Positions 55,584 to 64,000 of a DNA stretch of 64,000 nt are shown piece after piece. The notes under the pieces were generated by a model that had not been told where the DNA came from, did no database searches, and worked only from the letters and a program-made list of their open reading frames with translations. The stretch is taken from positions 1,674,001-1,738,000 of the forward strand of contig CAWGZV010000002.1 of assembly GCA_963827155.1 (NCBI GenBank). Reading direction: 5' to 3'. Every line of letters begins with the position of its first letter. Within the stretch, counting starts at the first letter, position 1. This DNA comes from UTCFX2 sp963827155 (GTDB lineage Bacteria; Chloroflexota; Anaerolineae; Anaerolineales; UBA4823). The position numbers were made by a program, and so were the translations under genes.

Positions 55584-57410
55584 TTAAGGCATTGCGGTTG
55601 GAAAGACCGGTTGGTCGAAGCTGAACAGCACCGGTATGGTTCCATGGCTTGGTAGCTGGAAGCTTGTGCTCCGGTAGATCCCAGGGAGGTCGACCGTTAC
55701 GCGTATCCCAACGGGGTATCCCCGGAGGTCAAAATACGCTTTGCCGTCGCTCGTCTTTCCATTCAGCTCGATCCCGTTTTCCAATAATACTCGAACGGGG
55801 ATTCCATCCAGCCATTCCCCTTCATCCGGGTGACCATTATCATTTGCATCCAAATATACTTGAACATTAAGCGCTGCGGTTGAAACGAATACAGTCGGTG
55901 TCGGCTGAGGTGTTGGCGTCGCCATGAATTCAGGGGCTGCCAGTCCAGTCTTATCTTGACCGAGTGGAAGTCTCATTGAATCAAAATTCAATAAATTAGT
56001 CCAATAGTTCTCCACATAGTCTCGTGATCCCGGGCACCGGATCTGGTAAGAAGCATTCTGCCAATCTTTCGTTGGATTCACTGCAAGGCTGGTTTTGATT
56101 TCTTCTTCCACGCATGAAAAACCACTGTGGTAAGTCGCTAAAGTATATTTCCACAAATCTTCATAATTCGCCGGGTAGTTGTACGTGTCAATGATCAGCT
56201 TGGCATCCACACAATTTGATCTCAAAATTCGTGCGATGGTATGAATGCTTTTTTGGGCTTTCGTAAGATCCATGCCATACGGGCAATCAGCGCATTCTAC
56301 ATTCAGCGAACGTACCACAAATCCTCGCATCATTGCTTTGAGCTCCGCAGGCAGCCTCAGATACCGGTTGCTGCAGTCGCCGATCACGTTAGGGCAAGCG
56401 CGATCATAAAAATCTTTGTCCCACCTGAGGATAACATCTGTTCCTAGTTCGCTGATCTGTGCCAGGCCATACTCATCCTGGTAGTTGCGTGCGTTCGCCG
56501 GCCAAAACTGCGATTCCACCTCAATTAATGTTTTCAAGATTTTAGGAGGGATTCCATGGTCTCTGGCTGCCAGCCAGATATTAAAGTCGTACATGTTCTG
56601 CCATTCGAGTGCCGCGTTAGAGGCGACTTCAAGGCCGCATGCATTGAGTCCCTCCGCGCTGAATCCGTTTCCCGGGCAAGCAGAGGCGTCCACAACGCCG
56701 GCATTTATCAAAGCAGCAGATAGGTAGTGAAGACTGATTCTTGTCGCTAATGAATTTGATGTTTGAGGGAAGATCATCCAATCTCTAGGTGTCGCTCCCT
56801 CCATGCCCCACACTTCGGCACAGCTGTCGTGGAACAAGCGCACGGGTTCAACCGAATCCAATCGGATAATGTAGCCCTCTTCATTCATCGAGACTCGGAT
56901 TGTCGCATTCACCGCCGGGCTGGCAGCTCCACTGCTGGAGTAAGCTCGAAATGCGATTACCGAATTTTGCCACACCGGAATTTCACAGCGCGATCCGGGA
57001 CATCGAAATTCCCGAAATCGATCCAACATCCCGCGCAGCTCTATCTTTTCATTGCTGGGAAGCGGTTGGAATGCACTTAATATGACATATGGACTATTCT
57101 GAGGACCATCTGGCGCATCAAGAAAAGCAACAAGATCGGATTGAGAAATTTCCTCAAAATTTGCTTCACTCGTTGGAAAAACTACCTCTAAGGTTTGAGT
57201 TGCTTCCGGTGTCGGATTGACCACTTCTGCCGTCGCAGGCGTTTGTGTTGCATTCACTGCGGTGGTGATGGATTTTGGGCGCACAAATAGATTTCGAGAG
57301 CGAGTGCCGAAAATCCCAATACCTGCGAAGATACAAACGCAGCACAGGATTGCCGCTCCGAGCAAACAAGCAGAAAATATCAGAAAGGTTCCCTCTGCCG
57401 GGCGCTTCAA
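55584..57410 (-). CDS. Membrane-anchored lytic-transglycosylase-like protein with prealbumin-like C-terminal domain
   Basis: 608 residues. TM anchor at 8-34, then a Thr/Pro linker. Residues about 275-340 look like an SLT-type lysozyme fold (IPPKILKTLIEVESQFWP with a candidate catalytic Glu, then DEYGLAQISELG). Near the end a SdrD/SpaA-like domain is seen (NVQVYLDANDNGHPDEGEWLDGIPVRVLL). Many Cys pairs (DASACPG, VECADCPYG) are probably disulfides. It may open peptidoglycan for a pilus or secretion structure, which fits the TadZ-like neighbour (next gene upstream, 57513). Confidence 0.75.
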   Translation of the reverse strand: MKRPAEGTFLIFSACLLGAAILCCVCIFAGIGIFGTRSRNLFVRPKSITTAVNATQTPATAEVVNPTPEATQTLEVVFPTSEANFEEISQSDLVAFLDAPDGPQNSPYVILSAFQPLPSNEKIELRGMLDRFREFRCPGSRCEIPVWQNSVIAFRAYSSSGAASPAVNATIRVSMNEEGYIIRLDSVEPVRLFHDSCAEVWGMEGATPRDWMIFPQTSNSLATRISLHYLSAALINAGVVDASACPGNGFSAEGLNACGLEVASNAALEWQNMYDFNIWLAARDHGIPPKILKTLIEVESQFWPANARNYQDEYGLAQISELGTDVILRWDKDFYDRACPNVIGDCSNRYLRLPAELKAMMRGFVVRSLNVECADCPYGMDLTKAQKSIHTIARILRSNCVDAKLIIDTYNYPANYEDLWKYTLATYHSGFSCVEEEIKTSLAVNPTKDWQNASYQIRCPGSRDYVENYWTNLLNFDSMRLPLGQDKTGLAAPEFMATPTPQPTPTVFVSTAALNVQVYLDANDNGHPDEGEWLDGIPVRVLLENGIELNGKTSDGKAYFDLRGYPVGIRVTVDLPGIYRSTSFQLPSHGTIPVLFSFDQPVFPTAMP

Positions 57411-57512
57411 TATTCTATGTCATTTCATTCCATTCATTTTTTTCCGGCAAGCCGGTCGGAGACCCGTCTCCATGCAGGTGTAGGCGCAGCAGGCGGGATA
57501 TTTTTTAACAGG

Positions 57513-58652
57513 TCATTGCTCAATTGATAGGCCGTATCCTCCAAAACGATCGAAACTGGCGATTTCGGGATTCTTCAAAATAAAAGGTTCCCCAAAATTG
57601 ATCGCTCGGCTGATTTCCGTCGAGCCATAAGGTATTATTAAATCAATTGTTGCACCCAGAACTTTCTCGATCTGGGATTGTTTTATTCCTGGTGCATTCG
57701 TGGTGTTGTTCAAGGTGATCAGAATTTTTCCCCGTTCATAACCCAGCTTGCTGTAGACGTTAAGCGCGCAGATCGCCGCTCTGAGACTCGCCATTTCAGG
57801 CGCTAGAATCAGTAGGATTCGATCCGCTGCATCGAGCGCCTGAAGCGTGATCTCTGAAAAATCATGTGCCGTATCCAGGACAACAAATTCGTTCATTTGA
57901 CGATAGGCATCAATGATTGTTTTAGTAAAATCAGGGTCGAACAAATCCGAATCCAGCGGGAATTTTGGTGCCGCTACATATCGTATCCCAGTTCGATGTT
58001 CACTCGCCAGCTGTTCGAACATTTCACGATCCATCCCCGCAGCATTAATTTTGACATAATCTTGCCAGGTCATCTGAGGAGAGCCGTCTAGCATCATCGC
58101 CACCTGACCCGCCGCAAGCACTGCATCGATCAGCAGCGTCGGTTTCAACCAGAGCTCATGAAAAGCTAAAGCCAAATTGACTGCCAGGCTGGAACAGCCC
58201 ACTCCACCCCTCAAGCTGTGTAGCGCAACAACAACGGAAGTTTCGACATATCGCGTCTCCAGCTGCTGCACCACTTTCATTGCTTCGCCGCGTCTGGCTA
58301 ATATTTTTAGTCGGGCAACCAGCTCTTCAGGCTGGAATGGCTTTACCAGATAATCATCTGCTCCAAGCTCAAAAGCCTTCAACTTATCATTCAAATCTTG
58401 CTGACCAGACACGAATATTACTGGGATTGACCCAAGGTTTGGATCACGCCTCAACCTTTCGACAATTTCATATCCCGTAAAATCTGGCAGCCGGACATCC
58501 ATGATGATCACATCCGGTTTGTAAATGGGAATTGTGGCAAGACCTTCTTTCCCATTTCTTGCGAATGCCAGATCATATCCAGCTTTCTTTAAAGGTTTCT
58601 GGATCAGCTTATAATAAAAAGGTTCATCGTCAATTAAAAGGACGCGTAGCAT
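57513..58652 (-). CDS. Receiver domain fused to TadZ/CpaE-like MinD-family ATPase
   Basis: 379 residues. 1-120 is a receiver (LLIDDEPF, Asp in VIIMDVRLPDFTGYE, Lys in YLVKPFQPEE). 140-375 is a MinD/ParA fold of the CpaE/TadZ type. The Walker A loop reads LRGGVGCSSLAVNLA, with Cys where ParA proteins have Lys; TadZ proteins commonly lack this Lys. It has VLDTAHDFSEITLQALDAADRILLI and ILITLNNTTN. This localises the Tad pilus machine in other bacteria. No tadA or tadB is within the window. Confidence 0.85.
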   Translation of the reverse strand: MLRVLLIDDEPFYYKLIQKPLKKAGYDLAFARNGKEGLATIPIYKPDVIIMDVRLPDFTGYEIVERLRRDPNLGSIPVIFVSGQQDLNDKLKAFELGADDYLVKPFQPEELVARLKILARRGEAMKVVQQLETRYVETSVVVALHSLRGGVGCSSLAVNLALAFHELWLKPTLLIDAVLAAGQVAMMLDGSPQMTWQDYVKINAAGMDREMFEQLASEHRTGIRYVAAPKFPLDSDLFDPDFTKTIIDAYRQMNEFVVLDTAHDFSEITLQALDAADRILLILAPEMASLRAAICALNVYSKLGYERGKILITLNNTTNAPGIKQSQIEKVLGATIDLIIPYGSTEISRAINFGEPFILKNPEIASFDRFGGYGLSIEQ

Positions 58653-58656
58653 CGTC

Positions 58657-61616
58657 TCACCTGTTTGAAGGTCTGGAGAAACCTTCCATTCGAATTAAAC
58701 TCTCTGCCTCACCGATAAATCGTTCGATTGCGAGCTTCATCTCTCCTATCGACTGATCGGCAGATACCAGCTGATTTTCCCGACATTGGAGATCGAGGAT
58801 GAATGCCAGATTGGAAAGCTGTCTTGCGCCTAGGGTGGCAGAAACGCCTTTAAGATTATGAGCGAGGTTCGAAAGCTCTGGCAAATTTCCACTCGTCAAT
58901 TCCGATCTCATTCGCTCATAAGTCTCAGGGATAATTTGAATGAATTCGGTTAAAAATTGCAGATACGTATTCATCTCTCCATCAAATCGAGGTAAAGCTT
59001 CCTCGAAATCCAACACGAGGGTTGCCTTATCAGGATTTTCCTCAGCTCGAGCAGATTTATTCAGTTTGCCCTTATCCGTTACACCGCCGGTCCAGGCCTG
59101 GATTACTTCAAATACATGGCTTGGATTGAGTGGTTTGGAAATATAATCATCCATCCCGGCATCCAGGCAGCGTTTGGCGTCGCCTTGCAAGGCATAAGCT
59201 GTCATCGCGATGATGGGGGTGTGCTTGCCTGTTGGTTCATTTTCCCGAATCAAACGAGTGGCTGACAACCCATCTAGTACCGGCATTTGAACATCCATGA
59301 AGATCAGGTCAAATCTATCTGTTTTCAGAGCATCCACAGCTTGCTGACCATTCGACGCACCGATCACCTCATGCCCTCTGCGGCTCAGCATGATTTGAAC
59401 CATCCGTAAATTGAGATCATTATCTTCGACTACCAGTATTCGGCGCTTCGGTCCGACCAGTTCGCCAGTCTGCCTTTTTAACTCGCTGTTTTTGGACTTC
59501 AATCCGCTCCTCAGTTCCGATTCCCAATACCCGTTCCACCGTCTCACGCAGCTGCGATTGCCGAATGGGTTTCAGCAGGTAGCCAGAACAACCCAGTTCT
59601 GTTGCTCGAGCAAGTTCATTTCTTTTTCCAACCGAAGTCAGGATGATCACTTTAACATCTTTTGTGAGGGCTTCTTGCCTGATCTCACGTAACACGCTCT
59701 CACCATCCATCCCAGGCATCTGCATATCGAGTAATATCAGCTCGAACGGACTGTTAGTCAGCAGTCCGCGAAATAGCTCAGGGATCACCTCACGTCCAGA
59801 GGAAACTGCCGCTGCTTCACACCCTATCGCTTCGATCATCCGGATCAGTATCGTCCGGTTTGTCTGGTTGTCATCTACGACTAATACGCGTGCTTTTTGA
59901 AGGTTTGGCTGCACTGCTGACGGCATACTGTCATCGGTAATTCTCTCGAATTCGAAGTAAGAAAGAGAATGTGCTGCCGCGATTCGGGACGCTCTCAACC
60001 TTAACCATTCCCCCCATCATCTCAACCAGCTCTTTTGAAATCGTCAGCCCCAAACCTGTCCCACCATATTGCCGTGTGGTCGATCCATCCGCTTGGACAA
60101 ACCGCTCGAAGATCACTTGCTGGCGGTCTGCTGGAATCCCTATCCCGGTGTCTTTAACAGCAAATTGGATCTCCACACCGTCATCGTCCAGATTTTCCAC
60201 CTCTGCCCTCAGCAGTACCTCGCCTACCTCCGTAAATTTAATCGCATTTCCCACAAGATTTAAAAGGATCTGGCGAAGCCGGCTAGGATCTCCTTTCAAT
60301 CGAGGCGGAACCTTTGGATCAACAAATGAAAGCAGCTCAATAGCTTTAGCGATGGAATGGTTTGCCAGAGTTTGCACCACCCCTTCAACTACCGCAGTTA
60401 GATCGAAAGGAATTTGTTCGAGCTGAAGCTGACCAGCTTCGATTTTCGAGAAATCAAGCACGCTGTTTAATGTATTCAGCAGTGCTTCTGCGCTGTCTCT
60501 CGCCGCCACCTGGAAGCTGTATTGTTCGTCTGACAGCTCGGTGCCTAATGTGAGATCGAGCATCCCCATAATCCCATTCATAGGGGTCCGGATCTCATGG
60601 CTGATATTTGCCAGGAATTCACTTTTCGCCCGATCAGCAGCCTCTGCCAGGCGGCGTGCTTGCATCAGCTCTGTAATGTCATGATAAATCCATAGAGCGC
60701 CGATCAATTCGTTATTAAAATTTAGGGGTACGCCAGAGATCTCCACATCCAGCAGGGATCCGTTTTTGTTTAACCGTTGGGTGATCCCTTTGACCCATTC
60801 CGATTTCATTACCATGTCCGCCATAACAATTGCTTCTGAAGCGAGCGCTTCATTAACAATCATGAGATCAAACTTTTTCCCGAGAGTCTCCTGTTCAGAA
60901 TATCCAAATAAAGTGCTGAAAGCTGGATTGCAGGAGGTGACGCTTCGATTCAAATCTGTTGTCAGGATCGCCACCGGGCTGTTGTTGATCAGCGTCTGCA
61001 AATATTCATTCTGATGCGCAATAATCGCTTCAACCCGCTTGCGTTCCGTGATATCCCGCAGAATCGTGATTGTCCCGGAATGATCCTCACCGAAATTCAA
61101 TGGATACCGGGTCAGGTCAAACCATTGTCCGGTTTCTCCAAGGTAGGTCTCTCCAAAAGCCTCACGGATCGTTAAATCATGATATTCTTTCTGGCCTAGC
61201 ACAATCTGGTCTATTGGATAATTAACCAGCTCATCGAATCGTTTGTGCAGCAGCTGGGTTGCGGTGTCATTGCATCGTATGATTATTCCGGATGCGTCCG
61301 AGACGATGATTGCATCTTGCACCGCATCGAATATTCCTTCCCATTCCTGCTTGCCTCGCTCAAGGATCCGCTCGAGCTTTATTCGCTCTGCGTTCTCAAG
61401 TCTCAGTTCGCTGTCTCGCTTTTCGAGAATACTCTGTTCTTCTAGCAGTTTGCGCTGCTCAGATTGAAGCCTCCAAAGCCTTCGCAGCAGGAACCATATC
61501 CAGGCAAATACAAGCGCAATCACCCCAAGCAGGATCCACGCAACCCATCCTGATCCTTGCGCTGTCTGAAATAAGCGGCTCTTGTCCGCAGAAACAAATG
61601 CCCCCAGAATGATCAT
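58657..61616 (-). CDS. Hybrid histidine kinase: TM-PAS-PAS-HK-REC-REC-HPt (two +1 frameshifts)
   Basis: A 985-residue protein once one base is removed at about 59931-59940 and one at about 59455-59485 (fragments 61616-59931, 59998-59420 and 59547-58657). One N-terminal TM helix (WVAWILLGVIALVFAWIWFLL), a short coiled coil, two PAS domains (VSDASGIIIRCNDTATQLL, TTDLNRSVTSCNPAFSTLFGYSEQE), a kinase with SEFLANISHEIRTPMNGIMGM, LVGNAIKFTEVGEV and DTGIGIP/GTGLGLTIS, two receivers (VVDDNQTN...LLDMQMPGMDGE; VVEDNDLN...FMDVQMPVLDGL) and an HPt with LAHNLKGVSATLG. The layout is that of BarA-type phosphorelay kinases. A perfect TATAAT (61636-61641, minus) lies close upstream. Its output regulator is unknown. 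Confidence 0.88.
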
Positions 61617-62062
61617 AAGCGGTTATACCGGTCGAATTATAATCTGCAATGTGACATTTAAATTAAGAAACTTGCAAGGATTGCTTAAATAAACCTTGAT
61701 GTTTTTCCTTTTTTCCCTGAGAGACCTCAAAATTTCTCCACACATGCAAGAAAAGCGAATCCACCAACATTGAGACAGTTTTCTGCAGCACTTTACATTT
61801 TTGTAAAGTAAAGGTATTATTGTGGAAATAGTCTACCTTTATAGTACAGATTATTAACCAGGGGCTCTTTCGAAATAACGCACAAAGTTGCCAGTTCTTC
61901 CAGCATCCAGGATGGTTCGAGAGCAATTCCAGAATTCAAAAGAACAAAACAACCAAAAGTGAGACAATAAGGCAAAGTTGAGGTGGTTAAGCGCATTTCT
62001 TACTTTACATTTCTGTTAGGTGGTTGTAGAATAGTACTTAAGGGTTAATGATATTTTGAAGG
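61617..62062. other. Intergenic region upstream of structured leader
   Basis: About 445 bases between the divergent kinase and secreted-protein genes. A perfect palindrome CTTTACA-tttt-TGTAAAG lies at 61791-61808, with a related half-site at 62003-62012. No gene seen. Confidence 0.5.
61791..61808. promoter_or_regulatory. Palindromic operator-like site
   Basis: CTTTACA (61791-61797) and TGTAAAG (61802-61808) are perfect inverted arms with 4 Ts between. CTTTACATTT recurs at 62003-62012. This could be a regulator-binding site for either divergent gene. Confidence 0.35.
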
Positions 62063-62216
62063 CGGACTGAGCGAAAGTCCGATTACCAACTGAATAACCG
62101 TACTACCTTGGGAAACTTTAATCCAGCGCTGCTTGATTGGTCGCTACCCGGAACACCACCGGGGGCAGCGCTGGGGAGTTAGGCGAAACCGGCCCATCTG
62201 ACGATGGCCGGTTTTT
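62063..62216 (+). ncRNA. Candidate structured leader RNA (riboswitch-like) with terminator
   Basis: Upstream of the secreted protein gene. Hairpin 1: CGGACT (62063-62068) with AGTCCG (62076-62081), 7-base loop. Long-range stem: CCAGCGCTGC (62123-62132) with GCAGCGCTGG (62165-62174), enclosing hairpin CCCGG/CCGGG (62147-62151 with 62159-62163). Then GGAGTTAGGCG and a terminator: AAACCGGCC (62186-62194) with GGCCGGTTT (62206-62214) and TTTTTC. This is the arrangement of an aptamer followed by an expression platform. I do not recognise a known riboswitch class from its conserved bases. Confidence 0.55.
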
Positions 62217-62217
62217 C
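62186..62217 (+). terminator. Leader terminator before secreted protein gene
   Basis: A 9-bp perfect stem (AAACCGGCC/GGCCGGTTT) with further AT pairs, followed by five Ts (62212-62216), ends 52 bases before the ATG at 62269. It lies in the leader of the gene and not after a gene, so it implies attenuation. Confidence 0.7.
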
Positions 62218-62268
62218 TGTTTCATTGGATTAGTTTTTAGGATTTCTAGAAAGATTGAGGAGGATATC

Positions 62269-63775
62269 ATGACTAAGCGTGTTTTCTTATATAGTGTTTT
62301 GGCAATAGCAGTCCTTTTCAGTATCGCCGCCATATCAGCGGTCGGCGCCAATCTGGACCAGTGGAATAAATCCACCGTGAAATGGCAGAACGGCAACCTG
62401 GGGAAAGCAGGATACTCTGAAGGGAGTGTCGTCCCATTCCGCCTGGCTGTAGATGGGATGGCAGCCGATACAGATTACACCATCCACATTAACTTCGATG
62501 TAACCAAGGGCGGCGCTCCTGGCTATGATTTCCTGGCTACTTACGATGCCACTGAAACCAATGTAAATTTGTGCGGCACAGACGGTGGAGGTTATTCGCC
62601 ATTGTGCGCGAGCACGACTCCCACAGGCTTGACCGGTGTTTTGAGCGATACCATTCCATTTGACGCCGGGAGCACGACCTTCGCCACCCCGCCCCATAAA
62701 GCCGGTCTCTCAATCGCTGGCGCCATCGCGAATTCTATTGCCAATGGCAACACCAACCTGACGATCTTCGGAGCTACCTTTGTCTCAATCGGTCAGGCAG
62801 TGTATTCTGGTTCCACCAGCGCCAACTCATCAGGTGACTATACGGTGGTCTTTCATACCCCTGCTACCTGCACCCCGGATCCAACTGAGTGTGTCGCCCT
62901 TCTCGCCTGGGGTGGTCATCTGGCCCAGTCATCCTATTGGCAGACCAACACCAATTTAGCAAACGGTGCCGGCGCGATCAACGGCTCGTCCTATCATATG
63001 CGCACCAGTTGGATTGGGCGGCAACCAGGATAGAAGCATCGCGACTGGCGTAAGCCTTGAAGCCTACTTGCAGGTCTACAAAGACCTGACTGCCACCACA
63101 CACACCGACGGTCTTTTCGACCTGCTTGTTGATAATGTCGTCAAAACCGTAGCTCCCGTCGGTGACGGTGGTTTCACCCCCAAGCTGCTGTTGGATTTCG
63201 GTAATAGCACTGCTGCGAAAATTTTCGCCGTGAGTGAAGCCGGCAGTACCACCACCGATCCGGATACCCTCCTGAGCTGGTACTTCAAGAACGTCAAGTG
63301 CTATGACCGGCTGGCTTGGCCGTATTTTCCGGCGGGTGGAGCGACCACTTATGCTGCAACGACCGCCTTAACGAACGATTCAGACCTCAATGTTTCAATA
63401 ACTCCTGGTCAGGATATCTACTGCATCATTACCAATGCCGATTACCCGACTGCAGTTACCCTGGCGAGCTCGTCAGCAAACGAGTTCCTCGGCTTGGTGA
63501 CCCTCAATTGGGCAACCGGCTTTGAGGATATCAGCACGGTCGGCTTCGACGTCTTCCGCTCGGATGTACAGGATGGACCGCAGTCTAAAGTGAACGCCGA
63601 TTTGATCCTTGCTAAAGGTTCGGGCGAAGCATACCAGTTCTTCGATGCCTCTGTCCTTCCGGGCAAGACTTACTACTACTTCGTCCAGCTCGTTGACGGC
63701 TCTGGCAGCAGCAACCTCGATGTCCTGAGTGTAGATACGATGCACTACCTGAAGATGCCGCTTCTCTTCAAGTAG
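62269..63775 (+). CDS. Secreted surface protein with C-terminal FN3-like domain and LPLLFK-type tail (one +1 frameshift)
   Basis: 501 residues after removing one G from GGG at 63016-63018. Strong site GAGGAGG before ATG 62269. A signal peptide (VFLYSVLAIAVLFSIAAISAVGA). The body has beta-rich segments (VPFRLAVDG, YTIHINFDVTKGG, YDFLATYDATETNVN; SYHMRTSWIGGNQDRSIATG), possibly Ig- or adhesin-like. The last 110 residues resemble an FN3-like fold common in Chloroflexota exported proteins (LNWATGFEDISTVGFDVFRSD, LPGKTYYYFVQLVDGSG), then YLKMPLLFK. Expression is probably governed by the leader element. Function unknown. Confidence 0.78.
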
Positions 63776-63799
63776 AACTCAATCCACAAGTACCTCTTT

Positions 63800-63832
63800 G
63801 CAGCCGGGATCACTGGTCCCGGCTGCTTTCTT
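63800..63832 (+). terminator. Rho-independent terminator of secreted protein gene
   Basis: GCAGCCGGGA (63800-63809) pairs perfectly with TCCCGGCTGC (63817-63826), 7-base loop, then TTTCTTTTCC. It lies 25 bases after the stop. Confidence 0.9.
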
Positions 63833-63855
63833 TTCCTCCTGCGCCTCAAATTAAC

Positions 63856-63884
63856 TTGACATCTCGCCTTTTTTTTTGTAATTT
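63856..63884 (+). promoter_or_regulatory. Promoter with consensus -35 for the last gene
   Basis: TTGACA (63856-63861) is a perfect -35. With a 17-base spacer the -10 is TAATTT (63879-63884), and TTTATA (63882-63887) is the alternative. Transcription would start about 20 bases before the ATG at 63910, leaving AGGAGG in the leader. Confidence 0.5.
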
Positions 63885-63909
63885 ATAGGTAGGAAAAAGG
63901 AGGCGCCCA

Positions 63910-64000
63910 ATGGCTGCGAAGAAATCCAAATCATCCTCTGAAACCGCGATTTCGTCAGAGAAATTATCTGGATTGAGCTGCCTGCTCGCATTTGACGGCT
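63910..64000 (+). CDS. Start of an unidentified gene (cut by window)
   Basis: ATG 63910 follows GGAGG by 7 bases, and the frame stays open to the end (30 codons): a Ser/Lys-rich N-terminus then LSGLSCLLAFDG. Too little to name. Confidence 0.6.
   Translation, partial: MAAKKSKSSSETAISSEKLSGLSCLLAFDG

Noticed and set aside
62123..62186. Integron attC site (GTTAGGC next to a long palindrome)
   Set aside because: GTTAGGC matches the R box pattern, but the partner RYYYAAC is absent on the left side and no integrase or gene-cassette array is present.
1..64000. Insertion sequence or prophage
   Set aside because: I found no transposase, integrase, terminal inverted repeats or phage structural gene in the window.

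Overview
The window looks like a piece of a Chloroflexota (probably Anaerolineae-type) genome. This is judged from gene content and protein style: Tat/lipobox peptide-binding proteins with Ala/Pro/Thr linkers, exported proteins ending in a YLP-like tail, REC-fused thioredoxin reductase and TadZ proteins, a Pyl-free MttB-type methyltransferase, and mid-range GC. The taxon is an inference because no rRNA or marker gene is present.

Layout. 1-6392 (minus): a peptide-type ABC transporter (truncated permease, Tat lipoprotein) and a two-gene unit of an MttB-like corrinoid methyltransferase and a molybdopterin oxidoreductase. 7007-12170 (plus): an MFS carrier, oligoendopeptidase F, and an MFS carrier fused to a cyclic-nucleotide-binding (CNB) domain. 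12730-15739: a protein of eleven 24-residue units, a GAF protein, a cytosolic subtilase and a convergent 78-residue protein. 15955-19875: a signalling cassette of a ZnF-UBP protein, a receiver/thioredoxin-reductase fusion without the redox CxxC, and a CNB/histidine kinase/CoA-binding fusion. 20076-22812: hemerythrin, Crp/Fnr regulator, DUF1858 protein and two paralogous 4-TM proteins, which together suggest sensing of O2, NO or redox state.

22982-36499 is metabolic and transport: a SIS isomerase with an in-frame stop, an amidase, an enolase-superfamily enzyme, DinB, a divergent Nramp next to a PRC/MgtE-N/CBS protein, an ATPase-less FtsX permease, a PPOX-fold protein, galactokinase and a PLP decarboxylase. 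36508-43319 (minus): a C45-type acyltransferase/peptidase, an operon of UroD-type methyltransferase, ICMT-like methyltransferase and a truncated secreted subtilase, and a large secreted repeat protein. 43714-46562 is an ABC-2 exporter with two permeases. 47003-52969 holds DUF1684, a KAS III-like enzyme, a HAD phosphatase, a haem-binding protein, a cupin, an MtaA/UroD-type methyltransferase and a TspO-like protein. 53062-61616 (minus) has a decayed PEP synthase/PPDK regulatory protein, then a pilus/envelope-like block (acidic 1-TM protein, lytic-transglycosylase-like protein, REC-TadZ) and a large hybrid kinase. 62063-63775 is a structured leader RNA with terminator followed by a secreted protein. 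A new gene starts at 63910.

A general caution: at least 19 reading-frame breaks occur in 15 genes. About 16 look like one extra base and about 3 like one missing base, many in short G/C runs. When corrected, each gene becomes an exact full-length frame, so most are probably sequencing or assembly indels and not real pseudogenes. Two genes (a subtilase and the PPDK regulator) instead lack whole internal segments containing catalytic or nucleotide-binding residues.
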